A stretch of DNA of 64,000 nt. Source: Burkholderiaceae bacterium. Lineage in GTDB: Bacteria > Pseudomonadota > Gammaproteobacteria > Burkholderiales > Burkholderiaceae_E. The position numbers were made by a program, and so were the translations under genes. Positions 10,619 to 18,764 of the stretch are shown here, piece after piece (position 1 is the first letter of the stretch; each line of letters begins with the position of its first letter). Location of the stretch: the NCBI GenBank assembly GCA_027493945.1, contig JAOSJU010000001.1, positions 2,972,484 through 3,036,483 on the forward strand. Reading direction: 5' to 3'. The notes beneath the pieces were generated by a model. The model did no database searches. It had not been told where the DNA came from and saw only the letters and a program-made list of their open reading frames with translations.

Positions 10619-11807
10619 ATGAGAGCCGCGTTCAAATGGGACGACCCGCTGCTGCTCGACACGCAGCTGAGCGAAGACGAGCGCATGGTCCGCGAGGCCG
10701 CGATGGCCTATTGCCGAGGACATGCTGGCGCCGCGCGTGCTCGAGGCCTTCCGCAACGAGAAGACCGACCCGGCGATCTTTCGCGAAATGGGCGAGCTCG
10801 GCCTGCTCGGTCCGACCATCCCGACCGAGTACGGCGGCCCAGGCCTGAACTACGTCGCCTACGGACTGATCGCGCGCGAAGTCGAGCGCGTCGACTCGGG
10901 CTACCGCTCGATGATGAGCGTGCAGAGTTCGCTGGTGATGGTGCCCATTTACGAATTCGGCACCGAGGCGCAGAAGCGCAGGTACCTGCCGAAGCTCGCC
11001 ACCGGCGAGTGGATCGGCTGCTTCGGGCTCACCGAGCCGAACCACGGCTCCGATCCGGGTTCGATGGAGACGCGCGCGAAGCGCGTCGACGGCGGCTACC
11101 AGCTCACCGGCAGCAAGATGTGGATCTCGAACTCGCCGTTCGCCGACGTGTTCATCGTCTGGGCCAGGTGCGTGGGCGGCGACCATGACGGTCGCATCAA
11201 GGGCTTCATCCTCGAGAAAGGCGCGAAGGGGCTGTCGGCGCCCGCGATCCACGGCAAGGTCGGCCTGCGCGCATCGATCACCGGCGAAATCGTGATGGAC
11301 CAGGTATTCGCGTCCGACGAGCAGCTGATGCCCGGCGTCGAAGGGCTGAAGGGCCCGTTCACCTGCCTGAACAGCGCGCGCTACGGCATCGCCTGGGGCG
11401 CGCTGGGCGCCGCCGAAGACTGCTGGCACCGCGCGCGCCAGTACGTGCTCGACCGCAAGCAGTTCGGCCGTCCGCTGGCGGCCAACCAGCTGATCCAGAA
11501 GAAGCTCGCCGACATGCAGACCGAGATCACGCTGGGGCTGCAGGGCTGCCTGCGGCTGGGGCGCATGAAGGACGAGGGCACGGCCGCAGTGGAGATCACG
11601 TCGATCATGAAGCGCAACTCGTGCGGCAAGTCGCTCGAGATCGCGCGGATGGCGCGCGACATGATGGGCGGCAACGGCATCTCCGACGAGTTCGGCGTGG
11701 CGCGCCACCTGGTCAACCTCGAGGTGGTCAACACCTACGAGGGCACGCACGACATCCACGCGCTGATCCTCGGGCGCGCGCAAACCGGCATCCAGGCGTT
11801 CTCCTGA
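10619..11807 (+). CDS. gcdH: Glutaryl-CoA dehydrogenase (frameshift near 10715)
   Basis: This is an FAD-dependent acyl-CoA dehydrogenase converting glutaryl-CoA to crotonyl-CoA in lysine, tryptophan and aromatic catabolism. AGGAGA at 10608-10613 precedes the ATG. The N-terminus [20 protein letters not shown] is in one frame up to AYC at 10714; the rest ([20 protein letters not shown] to the stop) is in another, needing net one base removed or two added. Signatures are [35 protein letters not shown] and the catalytic Glu in [17 protein letters not shown]. The corrected length is about 395 aa, usual for GcdH. It is a single gene, convergent with the maoC/bclA operon across the repeat block. Confidence 0.93.
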
Positions 11808-11846
11808 TCGGCTGCGTCGTTGCGGCGCGCGGTTGCAGCGTGCGCC

Positions 11847-12212
11847 GCGTCGCCGGGTCGGGTTCGCAGGCGCCTGGGCTGCGGTACCCAGGCCTTCGGG
11901 GGTGGGCCCGCTGCGCCGGGCCGCAGAGGGCTGCGCCTGCGCGCGATGGCCGGCACGAAGGCGCTGTCCTACGGAAACGCTTGGTCGCTCACGCGGAGCC
12001 CGGACCGTCGGCCCCAACTCGGTCGCTTCGCTCCCTCAGACAGGGGCCGACTCGCGCTGCGCGCGTCCGGTCTCCGCTTCGCTCCCGCGCCAGCGCCTAC
12101 GCGCCGGCCATCGCGCGCAGGCGCAGCCCTCTGCGGCCCGGCGCAGCGGGCCCACCCCCCGAAGGCCTGGGTACCGCAGCCCAGGCGCCTGCGGAACCCG
12201 ACCCGGCGACGC
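11847..12212. repeat. Foldback element A: long inverted repeat around a 148-bp core
   Basis: The left arm (about 11847-11955) is repeated in inverted orientation at about 12104-12212. The outer end reads GCGTCGCCGGGTCGGGTTCG and mirrors the end at 12212; the inner ends read CTGCGCCTGCGCGCGATGGC. Pairing is nearly perfect over more than 100 bp. The core between the arms (11956-12103) is an exact inverted copy of the core in element B (12452-12599). No protein-coding feature is convincing here. The block lies between two convergent genes. Confidence 0.9.
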
Positions 12213-12274
12213 TCGATGTTGCGGTGTTCGGCGCGCAGCTATCGCAGCCACTTCCACCACGCTACATCCACTCC

Positions 12275-12320
12275 TGCGACCGTCCGGCTGTGCGCGAGAA
12301 CGTCGCACGCCGCTACGCCT
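12275..12320 (+). pseudogene. Possible relic of a second MaoC-gene 3' end
   Basis: Read on the plus strand this segment encodes CDRPAVRENVARRYA, which resembles the C-terminus DRPVCVAESIARRYA of the dehydratase at 12731-13186. The match is only about 15 residues with a small indel and merges into the left arm of element B. It may be a leftover of a paralogous gene tail or a product of the inverted duplication that formed the arm. Confidence 0.35.
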
Positions 12321-12742
12321 GGGGGGCGGGCCGGGCCGGCGCTGGGGCCCGTTGGCGGCACGCTTTGCCGGTGGGCGCCGTGCGCACCGCGGGGCGGCGC
12401 AGCGGGGGCTGGGCTTGCGCACGCGCGCCCATGCGGCCTTGCGGCCGGAGCCGCGTAGGCGCTGGCGCGGGAGCGAAGCGGAGACCGGACGCGCGCAGCG
12501 CGAGTCGGCCCCTGTCTGAGGGAGCGAAGCGACCGAGTTGGGGCCGACGGTCCGGGCTCCGCGTGAGCGACCAAGCGTTTCCGTAGGACAGCGCCTTCGC
12601 GGCTCCGGCCGCAAGGCCGCATGGGCGCGCGTGCGCAAGCCCAGCCCCCGCTGCGCCGCCCCGCGGTGCGCACGGCGCCCACCGGCAAAGCGTGCCGCCA
12701 ACGGGCCCCAGCGCCGGCCCGGCCCGCCCCCTAGGCGTAGCG
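12309..12742. repeat. Foldback element B: different arms, same core in opposite orientation
   Basis: Arms at about 12309-12451 and 12600-12742 are reverse complements (outer end GCCGCTACGCCT, then GGGGGCGGGCCGGGCCGGCG; inner part CCCATGCGGCCTTGCGGCCG). They do not resemble the arms of element A. The core 12452-12599 is identical to the reverse complement of 11956-12103. The right arm overlaps the last codons (RRYA-stop) of the dehydratase gene that ends at 12731, and the left arm repeats the same coding tail in the opposite direction. Confidence 0.9.
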
Positions 12743-13186
12743 GCGCGCGATGGACTCGGCGACGCAGACGGGGCGGTCGCTCCCCTTGCGTTCGACGGTG
12801 ACTTCGGTGGTGATCTGCAGGCCGCCGTTCGCGATGTCCTCGATCGCCATCAGCCTGAACCGCCCGCGCAACTCGCTGCCCACCGGCACCGGTGACATGA
12901 AGCGCACGCGGTTCAGCCCGTAATTCACGCTCATCCGCACGCCGCGGAGCTCGATCGCGGTCTCCGAAAACAGCGGCAGCATCGACAGCGTGAGGTACCC
13001 GTGCGCGATCGTCGTGCCGAACGGGCCCTTCGCCGCGCGCTGCGGATCGACGTGGATCCACTGGTGATCGCCGGTGGCCTGCGCGAACTGGTCGATGCGC
13101 TGCTGTGTCACCTCGACCCAGTCGCTGACCGCGATCTCCTGTCCCACCAGTGGCCGCAGCTCGGCCAGGCTCTCGAACACCCGCAT
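12731..13186 (-). CDS. MaoC/NodN-family dehydratase (enoyl-CoA hydratase-like)
   Basis: This is a 151 aa single hot-dog domain protein. The hydratase-2 signature is visible as ATGDHQWIHVDPQRA followed by GPFGTTIAHGYLTLSMLP, with Asp40 and His45 as the likely catalytic pair. It probably hydrates a trans-2-enoyl-CoA. It lies 25 bp downstream of the benzoate-CoA ligase gene on the same strand, so the two are likely cotranscribed and act on CoA thioesters. Its last four codons are part of the right arm of foldback element B. The exact substrate cannot be told from sequence. Confidence 0.9.
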   Translation of the reverse strand: MRVFESLAELRPLVGQEIAVSDWVEVTQQRIDQFAQATGDHQWIHVDPQRAAKGPFGTTIAHGYLTLSMLPLFSETAIELRGVRMSVNYGLNRVRFMSPVPVGSELRGRFRLMAIEDIANGGLQITTEVTVERKGSDRPVCVAESIARRYA

Positions 13187-13211
13187 CCTCGATCTCCCGG
13201 GTCGCGCGGCG

Positions 13212-14837
13212 TCAGCCGCGCAGCTTGAAGCGCTGGATCTTGCCGGTCGCGGTCTTGGGCAATTCCTCGACGAACTCGACCCAGCGCGGGTACTTGAACG
13301 GCGCGAGCTGGTCCTTCACGTACGAGCGCAGCTCCTCGGCGAGCGCGGGCGACGCCTTCGACGGCTCCTTGAGCACGACGTAGGCCTTGGGCTTGATCAA
13401 CCGGTCGTCGTCGGCGGCGCCGACCACGGCGGCCTCGAGCACCGCCGGATGCGAGGCGATCGCCGACTCGACCTCGAACGGCGACACGTATTGGCCGCTC
13501 ACCTTCAGCATGTCGTCGGAGCGCCCGGCATAGGTGTAGTAGCCGTCGGCGTCGCGCACGTACTTGTCGCCGCTGCGCGTCCACTCGCCCTGGAAGGTCT
13601 GGCGCGATTTCTCGCGCTGGTTCCAGTACATCGCGGCCGACGACGGCCCGCCGATGTACAGGTCGCCGACCTCGCCGACGTCGACTTCCTGGCCGTCGTC
13701 GCCGAGCAGCCTGAGCATGTAGCCGGGCACCGGCTTGCCGGTGGTGCCGTAGCGCACTTCGCCGGAACGGTTCGACAGGAACACGTGCAGCATTTCGGTC
13801 GAGCCGATGCCGTCGAGGATCTCCACGCCGGTGCGCTCGGTGAAGGTGGTGCCCACGCGCGCGGGCAGCGCCTCGCCGGCCGAAGTGGCCACGCGCAGGC
13901 CGAGCTGTTCGCGCGCCGGGAACGACGGGCTCGCCAGCATGCTCGCGAACAGCGTGGGCACGCCGTAGTGCACCGTGGGCCGCGCGCGCAGCTTCGCCAG
14001 CGCCTCGGGCGCCTCGCCGGTCAGGCGCAGGAACACCGCTTCGGGCGTGGGCCGCTCGGCCATCAGCACCGCGGTCGCCCCCACCGACATCGGGAAGGTG
14101 AGGCCGTTGCCCAGTCCGTAGGCGAAGAACAGCTTCGCCGCGCTGAACACGATGTCGGATTCTCGAATGCCGATCACCGGCCGCGCGAACAGTTCGGCGG
14201 TCTGGATCAGGCTCGAATGCACGTGCACCGTGCCCTTCGGGGCCCCGGTGGAGCCGGACGAGTAGAGCCAGAAACAGGGCTCGTCGGCCACCGTGTCGGC
14301 CGGCTCGAAGTGCTCGCTGCCGCCGGCGACCAGGGCACTGAACTCGTCGGCCGCCGCCCGGCCCGAAGCGGAACCCGGCGCGCCCGACACCACGGTGCGC
14401 GCGAGGGTCGGCACCTTGTCCGCGAGCCCCTCGAACGAAGGCAGCAGTGCCTGCGAAACGAACAGCACCCGCGCGCGCGAGTCGCGCAGCATGTATTCGT
14501 AGTCCTGCGGCTTGAGCAGCGTGTTCACCGCGACCGGCACGACGCCCGCCTTGATCGCGCCGAGGAACGCCACCGGCCAGTCGATCGTGTCGAGCATGCA
14601 CACCATGACGCGGTCTTCCGGGCGCAGGCCCAGGCCGGCCAGCGAGGAAGCGAAGCGATCGACGCGCCGCGCGAGCTCGGCGTAGCTGAGGCTGCCGCGA
14701 TCGTCGATGAAGGCGATCCGCTCGCCGCGCCCCGCCTTCAGGTTGCGCTCGATCAGGTCGTGCGCCGCGTTGTAGCGGCGCGGAATCGACACCCGTGGCG
14801 GACTCACCGAATGGTCGGCACTCGACAGCTGGGCCAC
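13212..14837 (-). CDS. bclA: Benzoate-CoA ligase (4-hydroxybenzoate/benzoate-CoA ligase family)
   Basis: This is an ANL-superfamily enzyme activating benzoate (or a close analogue) with ATP and CoA. The GTG start at 14837 is chosen because GGAG lies 8 bases upstream; longer upstream reading has no support. The protein is 541 aa. The AMP-binding loop is YSSGSTGAPKG (about 192-202); later motifs are GSTEMLHVFLSN, YAGRSDDMLKVSG and the catalytic Lys533 in PKTATGKIQRF. The N-terminal RRYNAAHDLIERNL and the absence of a long-chain linker fit BadA/BclA-type ligases. It precedes a MaoC dehydratase and is divergent from a flavodoxin. BoxR next door supports the benzoate assignment. Confidence 0.88.
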   Translation of the reverse strand: MAQLSSADHSVSPPRVSIPRRYNAAHDLIERNLKAGRGERIAFIDDRGSLSYAELARRVDRFASSLAGLGLRPEDRVMVCMLDTIDWPVAFLGAIKAGVVPVAVNTLLKPQDYEYMLRDSRARVLFVSQALLPSFEGLADKVPTLARTVVSGAPGSASGRAAADEFSALVAGGSEHFEPADTVADEPCFWLYSSGSTGAPKGTVHVHSSLIQTAELFARPVIGIRESDIVFSAAKLFFAYGLGNGLTFPMSVGATAVLMAERPTPEAVFLRLTGEAPEALAKLRARPTVHYGVPTLFASMLASPSFPAREQLGLRVATSAGEALPARVGTTFTERTGVEILDGIGSTEMLHVFLSNRSGEVRYGTTGKPVPGYMLRLLGDDGQEVDVGEVGDLYIGGPSSAAMYWNQREKSRQTFQGEWTRSGDKYVRDADGYYTYAGRSDDMLKVSGQYVSPFEVESAIASHPAVLEAAVVGAADDDRLIKPKAYVVLKEPSKASPALAEELRSYVKDQLAPFKYPRWVEFVEELPKTATGKIQRFKLRG

Positions 14838-15032
14838 GGCATTTCTCCTCGGCGCTCGATGGTGGTGGAAATTATCGCGCGGTTGCGCGGCGCGCGGGCG
14901 TGCGCCGGGGCGGCGCCGCATGGTCATCCCGCGAACAGGGACGTTATCGCAGCCGCCGCGCCAGTGCAATAAACTGCCCGTCCCGGGAACCGATTGGCAT
15001 TATCCTGCATCAAGAACGAACGGGGCGAACGC
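14838..15032. promoter_or_regulatory. Divergent bclA/flavodoxin promoter region with BoxR-like repeats
   Basis: This gap has TGCAATAAAC at 14965-14974 and TTATCCTGCA at 15000-15009. The second is the reverse complement of TGCAGGATAA, one mismatch from TGCAAGATAA found in the boxR promoter. This suggests BoxR control of bclA and perhaps of the flavodoxin. No clear -35/-10 pair was assigned. Confidence 0.4.
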
Positions 15033-15500
15033 ATGGACGTGGAAATCCTGGTCGGCACGATGACCGGCAACGCGCACCTCGTGGCGCAGGAGCTCGAACT
15101 GCGCTTCGCCGACGCCGGCACGCGCATCGTCACGAGACTGATGGACGACCTCGCGCCCGCCGTGTTCGAGCGCGACGCGGTCTTTCTCGTCTGCACCTCC
15201 ACCTACGGCCACGGCGACGTGCCCGACAACGCGCGCGACCTGTTCGAAGCACTGCAGGCGCGCCGCCCCGACCTGTCGGCGGTGAGCTACGGCGTGCTCG
15301 CGCTCGGCGACAGCACCTTCAGCGACACCTTCGCGCACGGCGGCATGCGCTTCGACCGGTTGCTGGCCGAACTGGGCGCGCGCCGCATCGGCGAGCGCTT
15401 CAGTATCGACACGGCCGGCGGCACGCTCCCCGAAGAGGCGGCCGCTGCCTGGATGCCCGGCTGGCTCGCCCAGGCGCGCGCGGCGGCCGTCGAGGCCTGA
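15033..15500 (+). CDS. Flavodoxin (MioC-like)
   Basis: This is a 155 aa protein with one flavodoxin domain. The FMN phosphate-binding loop is GTMTGNAH near the N-terminus (VEILVGTMTGNAHLVAQELE), followed by CTSTYGHGDVPDNA and YGVLALGDSTFSDTFAHGG, the two isoalloxazine-binding loops. It likely serves as a small electron carrier. The start at 15033 puts the flavodoxin beta-strand at the N-terminus; an upstream ATG at 14994 would add 13 unlikely residues. It is divergent from bclA and convergent with boxR. A role as electron donor to an aromatic-degrading oxygenase or reductase is possible but not shown. Confidence 0.9.
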   Translation: MDVEILVGTMTGNAHLVAQELELRFADAGTRIVTRLMDDLAPAVFERDAVFLVCTSTYGHGDVPDNARDLFEALQARRPDLSAVSYGVLALGDSTFSDTFAHGGMRFDRLLAELGARRIGERFSIDTAGGTLPEEAAAAWMPGWLAQARAAAVEA

Positions 15501-15541
15501 CGCCCGAGCCGCACGCCGCCGCCGTCACGACGCGACGACCC

Positions 15542-16456
15542 TTACGCGGTGGGCGCCTCGCGCGCCGACGATCCTGCCAGCGGACTCGCCACCGCGATCA
15601 CCTGCACCAGCCGCTTCAGGCTCTCGGCCTCGTCGATTCCGGTGGTGTCGACCGCCGCGTCGGCCAGCGCGTAGAGCCGGTCGCGCTGCTTCAGGATGGT
15701 GCGCAACTCGGCCATCGCGTGGTCGCGGCCGCGAATCGGGCGCAGGTCGCCCTGCGCGATCACGCGGTCCATGTGCTCCTCGGGCGACGCCTTCAGCCAC
15801 ACCGTCAGGCAGCGCTCGCGCAGCAACTCGTAGGTGCGCGGCTCGAGCACCAGCGAGCCGCCGGTGGCGATCACGCAACGCCGGTGCGTGCGCGTGAGGC
15901 GATCGAGCACGCGGCGCTCGGCCTCGCGATAAGTGTCCTGCCCGTACATCGAGAAGATGCTCTCGAGGCCCGCGCCCAGCTCACGCTCGATCTGCTGGTC
16001 GAGTTCGAAGAACGGCACTTTCAGCCGCGCCGCGAGCCGCGCGCCCAGCGTCGACTTGCCGGCGCCGCGCAGGCCGACCAGCGCGATACGCCGCGCGCGC
16101 TCGCGGCTCATCTCGCCGAAACGCTGCTGCAGCGCGGCCACGGCCTGGTGCCGCTGGCCGGGCTCGAGGGTGCGCAGCACCTCGATCGCCGATGCGATCT
16201 CGGGATCCGGGGCCTGGTCGCTGAGCAACTGTTCGAGCGAGCAGTGCAGCGCTTCGGCGACGCGCCGGATCAGCAGGATCGAGATGTTGCCGTCACCCGA
16301 CTCCAGCTGCGCGAGATAGCGCTCGGACAAGCCCGACAGCTCGGAAAGGCGCCTGCGGGTCAGGCCGGCCTCGTCGCGACGCTCGCGCACGCGCCGTCCG
16401 AGCGCGGCGAGGAAGCCCGCCTCGTCCGCTGATTTGCCCAGGGCCGGGGATGCCAT
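15542..16456 (-). CDS. boxR: BoxR/BzdR-type regulator: XRE HTH fused to shikimate kinase-like domain
   Basis: This 304 aa protein has an N-terminal Cro/XRE helix-turn-helix (RRVRERRDEAGLTRRRLSEL, about 20-75), a linker, and a C-terminal shikimate kinase-like domain with a P-loop GLRGAGKST at 128-136. The architecture is diagnostic of BzdR/BoxR repressors, in which the kinase-like domain senses benzoyl-CoA instead of acting as a kinase. It is divergent from an alpha/beta hydrolase across only 42 bp, which contain two TGCAANATAA repeats, one overlapping its own start codon; autoregulation is likely. It probably also controls bclA, 1.6 kb away. True shikimate kinase is excluded by the HTH and context. 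Confidence 0.92.
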   Translation of the reverse strand: MASPALGKSADEAGFLAALGRRVRERRDEAGLTRRRLSELSGLSERYLAQLESGDGNISILLIRRVAEALHCSLEQLLSDQAPDPEIASAIEVLRTLEPGQRHQAVAALQQRFGEMSRERARRIALVGLRGAGKSTLGARLAARLKVPFFELDQQIERELGAGLESIFSMYGQDTYREAERRVLDRLTRTHRRCVIATGGSLVLEPRTYELLRERCLTVWLKASPEEHMDRVIAQGDLRPIRGRDHAMAELRTILKQRDRLYALADAAVDTTGIDEAESLKRLVQVIAVASPLAGSSAREAPTA

Positions 16457-16495
16457 GCAAGATAAGGCCGTGTTCGACGATAAACTGCAATATAA
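16456..16495. promoter_or_regulatory. BoxR operator-like direct repeats
   Basis: TGCAAGATAA (16456-16465) and TGCAATATAA (16486-16495) are direct repeats 30 bp apart in the boxR/hydrolase intergenic region. The first overlaps the boxR start codon. TGCA-containing boxes are known for the BzdR family; assignment as BoxR sites is inference, strengthened by similar sequences upstream of bclA. Confidence 0.5.
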
Positions 16496-16498
16496 CTC

Positions 16499-17284
16499 AT
16501 GAACTGCCCGGCGGACGAACCCCTGCGCATCCTCGTCGACGGGCGGCGCATCGAGTGCCGGCGAATCGGCGAGGCCGGGGCGTCCGCGCCCGTGCTGGTG
16601 TTCCTGCACGAAGGGCTCGGCAGCGTGCGGATGTGGCGCGACTTCCCCGACCGGCTGTGCGCAGCGGCAGTCCTTCCGGGCCTCGTCTATTCGCGGCTCG
16701 GCTACGGCGCCTCCGATCCGCTGCCTGGGCCGCGCGACTGGCGCTTCATGCACCAGGAAGCCACCGTCGCGCTGCCGGCGCTGCTGCGCGCCTGCGGGAT
16801 CGACCATCCGATCCTGTTCGGCCACAGCGACGGCGCCTCGATCGCGCTGATCCACGCGGGAACCTTCCCGGAGGTGCCACGCGCGGCGGTGGTGCTGGCC
16901 CCGCACCTGTTCGTCGAACCGGTGTGCATCGAGTCGATCGCCGCGATCACCCGCGACTACGCCGCCCCCGGCCTGCGCGAACGACTGGCCCGCTATCACT
17001 CGGACGTCGACGGCGCATTCCATGGCTGGAGCGACATCTGGCTCGCCGACGAATTCGCGGCCTGGAACATCGAGGACGCGGTGGCCGCTTCGCGCTGCCC
17101 GATCCTCGCGATCCAGGGCGAGAACGACCAGTACGGCACGATGCGCCAGATCGAGCGGATCGCCGAGTTACGGCCGGATGCTCGCCTGGTGCGGTTGCCC
17201 GACTGCCGGCACAGTCCGCAGTTCGATCGTCCCGACGAGGTGATCGCCGCCACCGGCGAGTTCCTGCGCGGCCTCGGAGCCTGA
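16499..17284 (+). CDS. Alpha/beta-fold hydrolase linked to boxR
   Basis: This is a 261 aa serine hydrolase fold. The nucleophile elbow is FGHSDGASIAL with Ser110, the oxyanion region HEGLGSVRMW is near 37-46, and the catalytic His is His238 in DCRHSPQFDRP. It most resembles proteins found beside boxR in aerobic benzoyl-CoA (box) clusters, where it may hydrolyse a pathway thioester or lactone; the exact substrate is unknown. The ATG at 16499 lies 42 bp from the divergent boxR start, inside the TGCAANATAA region, so BoxR likely controls it. Confidence 0.85.
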   Translation: MNCPADEPLRILVDGRRIECRRIGEAGASAPVLVFLHEGLGSVRMWRDFPDRLCAAAVLPGLVYSRLGYGASDPLPGPRDWRFMHQEATVALPALLRACGIDHPILFGHSDGASIALIHAGTFPEVPRAAVVLAPHLFVEPVCIESIAAITRDYAAPGLRERLARYHSDVDGAFHGWSDIWLADEFAAWNIEDAVAASRCPILAIQGENDQYGTMRQIERIAELRPDARLVRLPDCRHSPQFDRPDEVIAATGEFLRGLGA

Positions 17285-17414
17285 CGGAACCGGATCGCGC
17301 CCGACCGACGCCCGGGCCTCGCCGGCGATCGGCAGCGAACTTGACCGGATCGCGGTCGCACCGGCGCCTCGCGGCCTAGAATCGAGCCGTCCACGATTTC
17401 CGGGAGACAGCGCG

Positions 17415-18752
17415 ATGCGGATTCTTTGCGGCACCGATTTCAGCGAACGATCCGAGGCGGCCGGCGAAGTCGGCGCGCTGCTCGCGCAGCGCAGCGGCGG
17501 CGACCTCACGCTGGTTCACGTGCTCGACACGCGCAGCCTTGGAATCGGGGCGCCGGCCGTGCTCGAAGCGCTCGACCAGTCGGCGCGCGAGAAGCTCGAG
17601 CAGGCCGCCGCGCGGTTGCGCGAACTGGGCGCGAAGGTTTCGGTGGAGCTGCCCGCCGGCTGGCCCGACGAGGCGCTGCTGGCCGAGGCGAAGCGCCGCG
17701 ACAACGCGCTGCTGGTGCTGCCCGCGATCGGGCGCCGCGACGGTGCCGGCGTGCGGCTCGGCAAGACCTGCGAGCGCACGCTGCGCCACACGCAGTCGCC
17801 GATGCTCGTGCTGCGCGACCCCGCCCCGCTGCTCGCCTGGCTGCGCGGCGAGCGTCCGCTGCGGATGCTGGTCGCGTACGACTTCACGCCGCAGGCCGAC
17901 GCGGCGGTGCTGTTCGCCGAGCAGCTCGCCGAACTGGGCGCCTGCAAGCCGCTGGCCGCCTACGTCGACGATCCGCACGCCGAAGCCGCCAGGATGGGAC
18001 TGAGCGACGACCCCGCGCAGTCGCGGCAGTTGCTGCGCGACGAAATCGCGCGGCGCCTCGCGCGCGCGGTGCCAACGCTGCCGATCGAGGTGGTCGTCTC
18101 CGGGCACGACGGCGATCCCGGCGCGCGGCTCGCACACCTGGCCGAGCGCGAGGAGGCCGACCTCGTCGTGGTCGGTTCGAGCCAGCGCGGCGCGGTCGAA
18201 CGGCTGTTCACCGGCTCGGTGTCGCTCGACCTGCTGCGCGACGCGGCTACCAACGTGCTGGTCGTGCCGGGCGCGGCCGCCGCCGCGATCACGCAGCTTC
18301 CCCCCGTGGTGCGGCGCGTGCTCGTGGCCACCGACCTGTCGCCGGTGGGCAACCGGGCCGTCGCTTATGCGCTGGCCGTCGCGCCAGCCGACGGCGAAGT
18401 GATCGTGGCGCACGTCGTGAGTCCGAACCTGATGCGCAACGGGCAGTACGGACGCCCTTCGTACGCGAACTTCGCTGCCGAGCACCACGCGGTGCTCGAC
18501 GAGCGTCGCGCCGCGCTGGCCGCGCTGCTGCCGCCCGCCGACGGCCAGCGCAGCTTGCGCATCGAGATCGTCGAGCACGACCGGCCCGAGCGCGCGCTCA
18601 TCGAGACGATCGAACGCGAGGCGCCCGACCTGGTGTGCGTGGGCACGCTGGGGCGTACCGGCGCGAGCGCCGCGGTGCTGGGCTCGACGGCTCAGGCGGT
18701 GGTGCGCGGCTGCCGCAGGCCGTTGCTGCTGGTGCAACCGCAAGACCGGTAA
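17415..18752 (+). CDS. Universal stress protein with three tandem Usp domains
   Basis: This is a 445 aa protein of three Usp repeats: roughly residues 1-133, 148-277 and 298-440. Domain 3 keeps the ATP-binding pattern G-x2-G-x9-G-S (GTLGRTGASAAVLGS). Domain 2 has a close variant (GSSQRGAVERLFTGS) and domain 1 a degenerate one (IGRRDGAGVRLGK). Each begins with an MRILCGTDF / RMLVAYDF / RVLVATDL strand. GGGAGA precedes the ATG. Single (about 150 aa) and double (about 300 aa) Usp proteins are common; three in one chain is unusual. The function (stress tolerance, nucleotide sensing) is known only at family level. It is convergent with tsaC. Confidence 0.88.
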   Translation: MRILCGTDFSERSEAAGEVGALLAQRSGGDLTLVHVLDTRSLGIGAPAVLEALDQSAREKLEQAAARLRELGAKVSVELPAGWPDEALLAEAKRRDNALLVLPAIGRRDGAGVRLGKTCERTLRHTQSPMLVLRDPAPLLAWLRGERPLRMLVAYDFTPQADAAVLFAEQLAELGACKPLAAYVDDPHAEAARMGLSDDPAQSRQLLRDEIARRLARAVPTLPIEVVVSGHDGDPGARLAHLAEREEADLVVVGSSQRGAVERLFTGSVSLDLLRDAATNVLVVPGAAAAAITQLPPVVRRVLVATDLSPVGNRAVAYALAVAPADGEVIVAHVVSPNLMRNGQYGRPSYANFAAEHHAVLDERRAALAALLPPADGQRSLRIEIVEHDRPERALIETIEREAPDLVCVGTLGRTGASAAVLGSTAQAVVRGCRRPLLLVQPQDR

Positions 18753-18764
18753 CGGCTCCACGCG

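Noticed and set aside
11833..12586. Overlapping frames of 200-300 codons through the foldback elements
   Set aside because: They are repetitive in Arg/Gly/Pro, exist on both strands because of the inverted repeats, and lack ribosome binding sites and domains.
11847..12742. CRISPR array
   Set aside because: The repeats are long inverted arms and two cores, not short direct repeats with regular unique spacers. No cas gene is present.
11847..12742. Insertion sequence with terminal inverted repeats
   Set aside because: No transposase frame is present between the arms, and no target-site duplication was recognised; a non-autonomous element remains possible.
15542..16456. Shikimate kinase (aroK)
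   Set aside because: The kinase-like domain is fused to an XRE DNA-binding domain and flanked by benzoate genes, so a BoxR regulator is the better reading.
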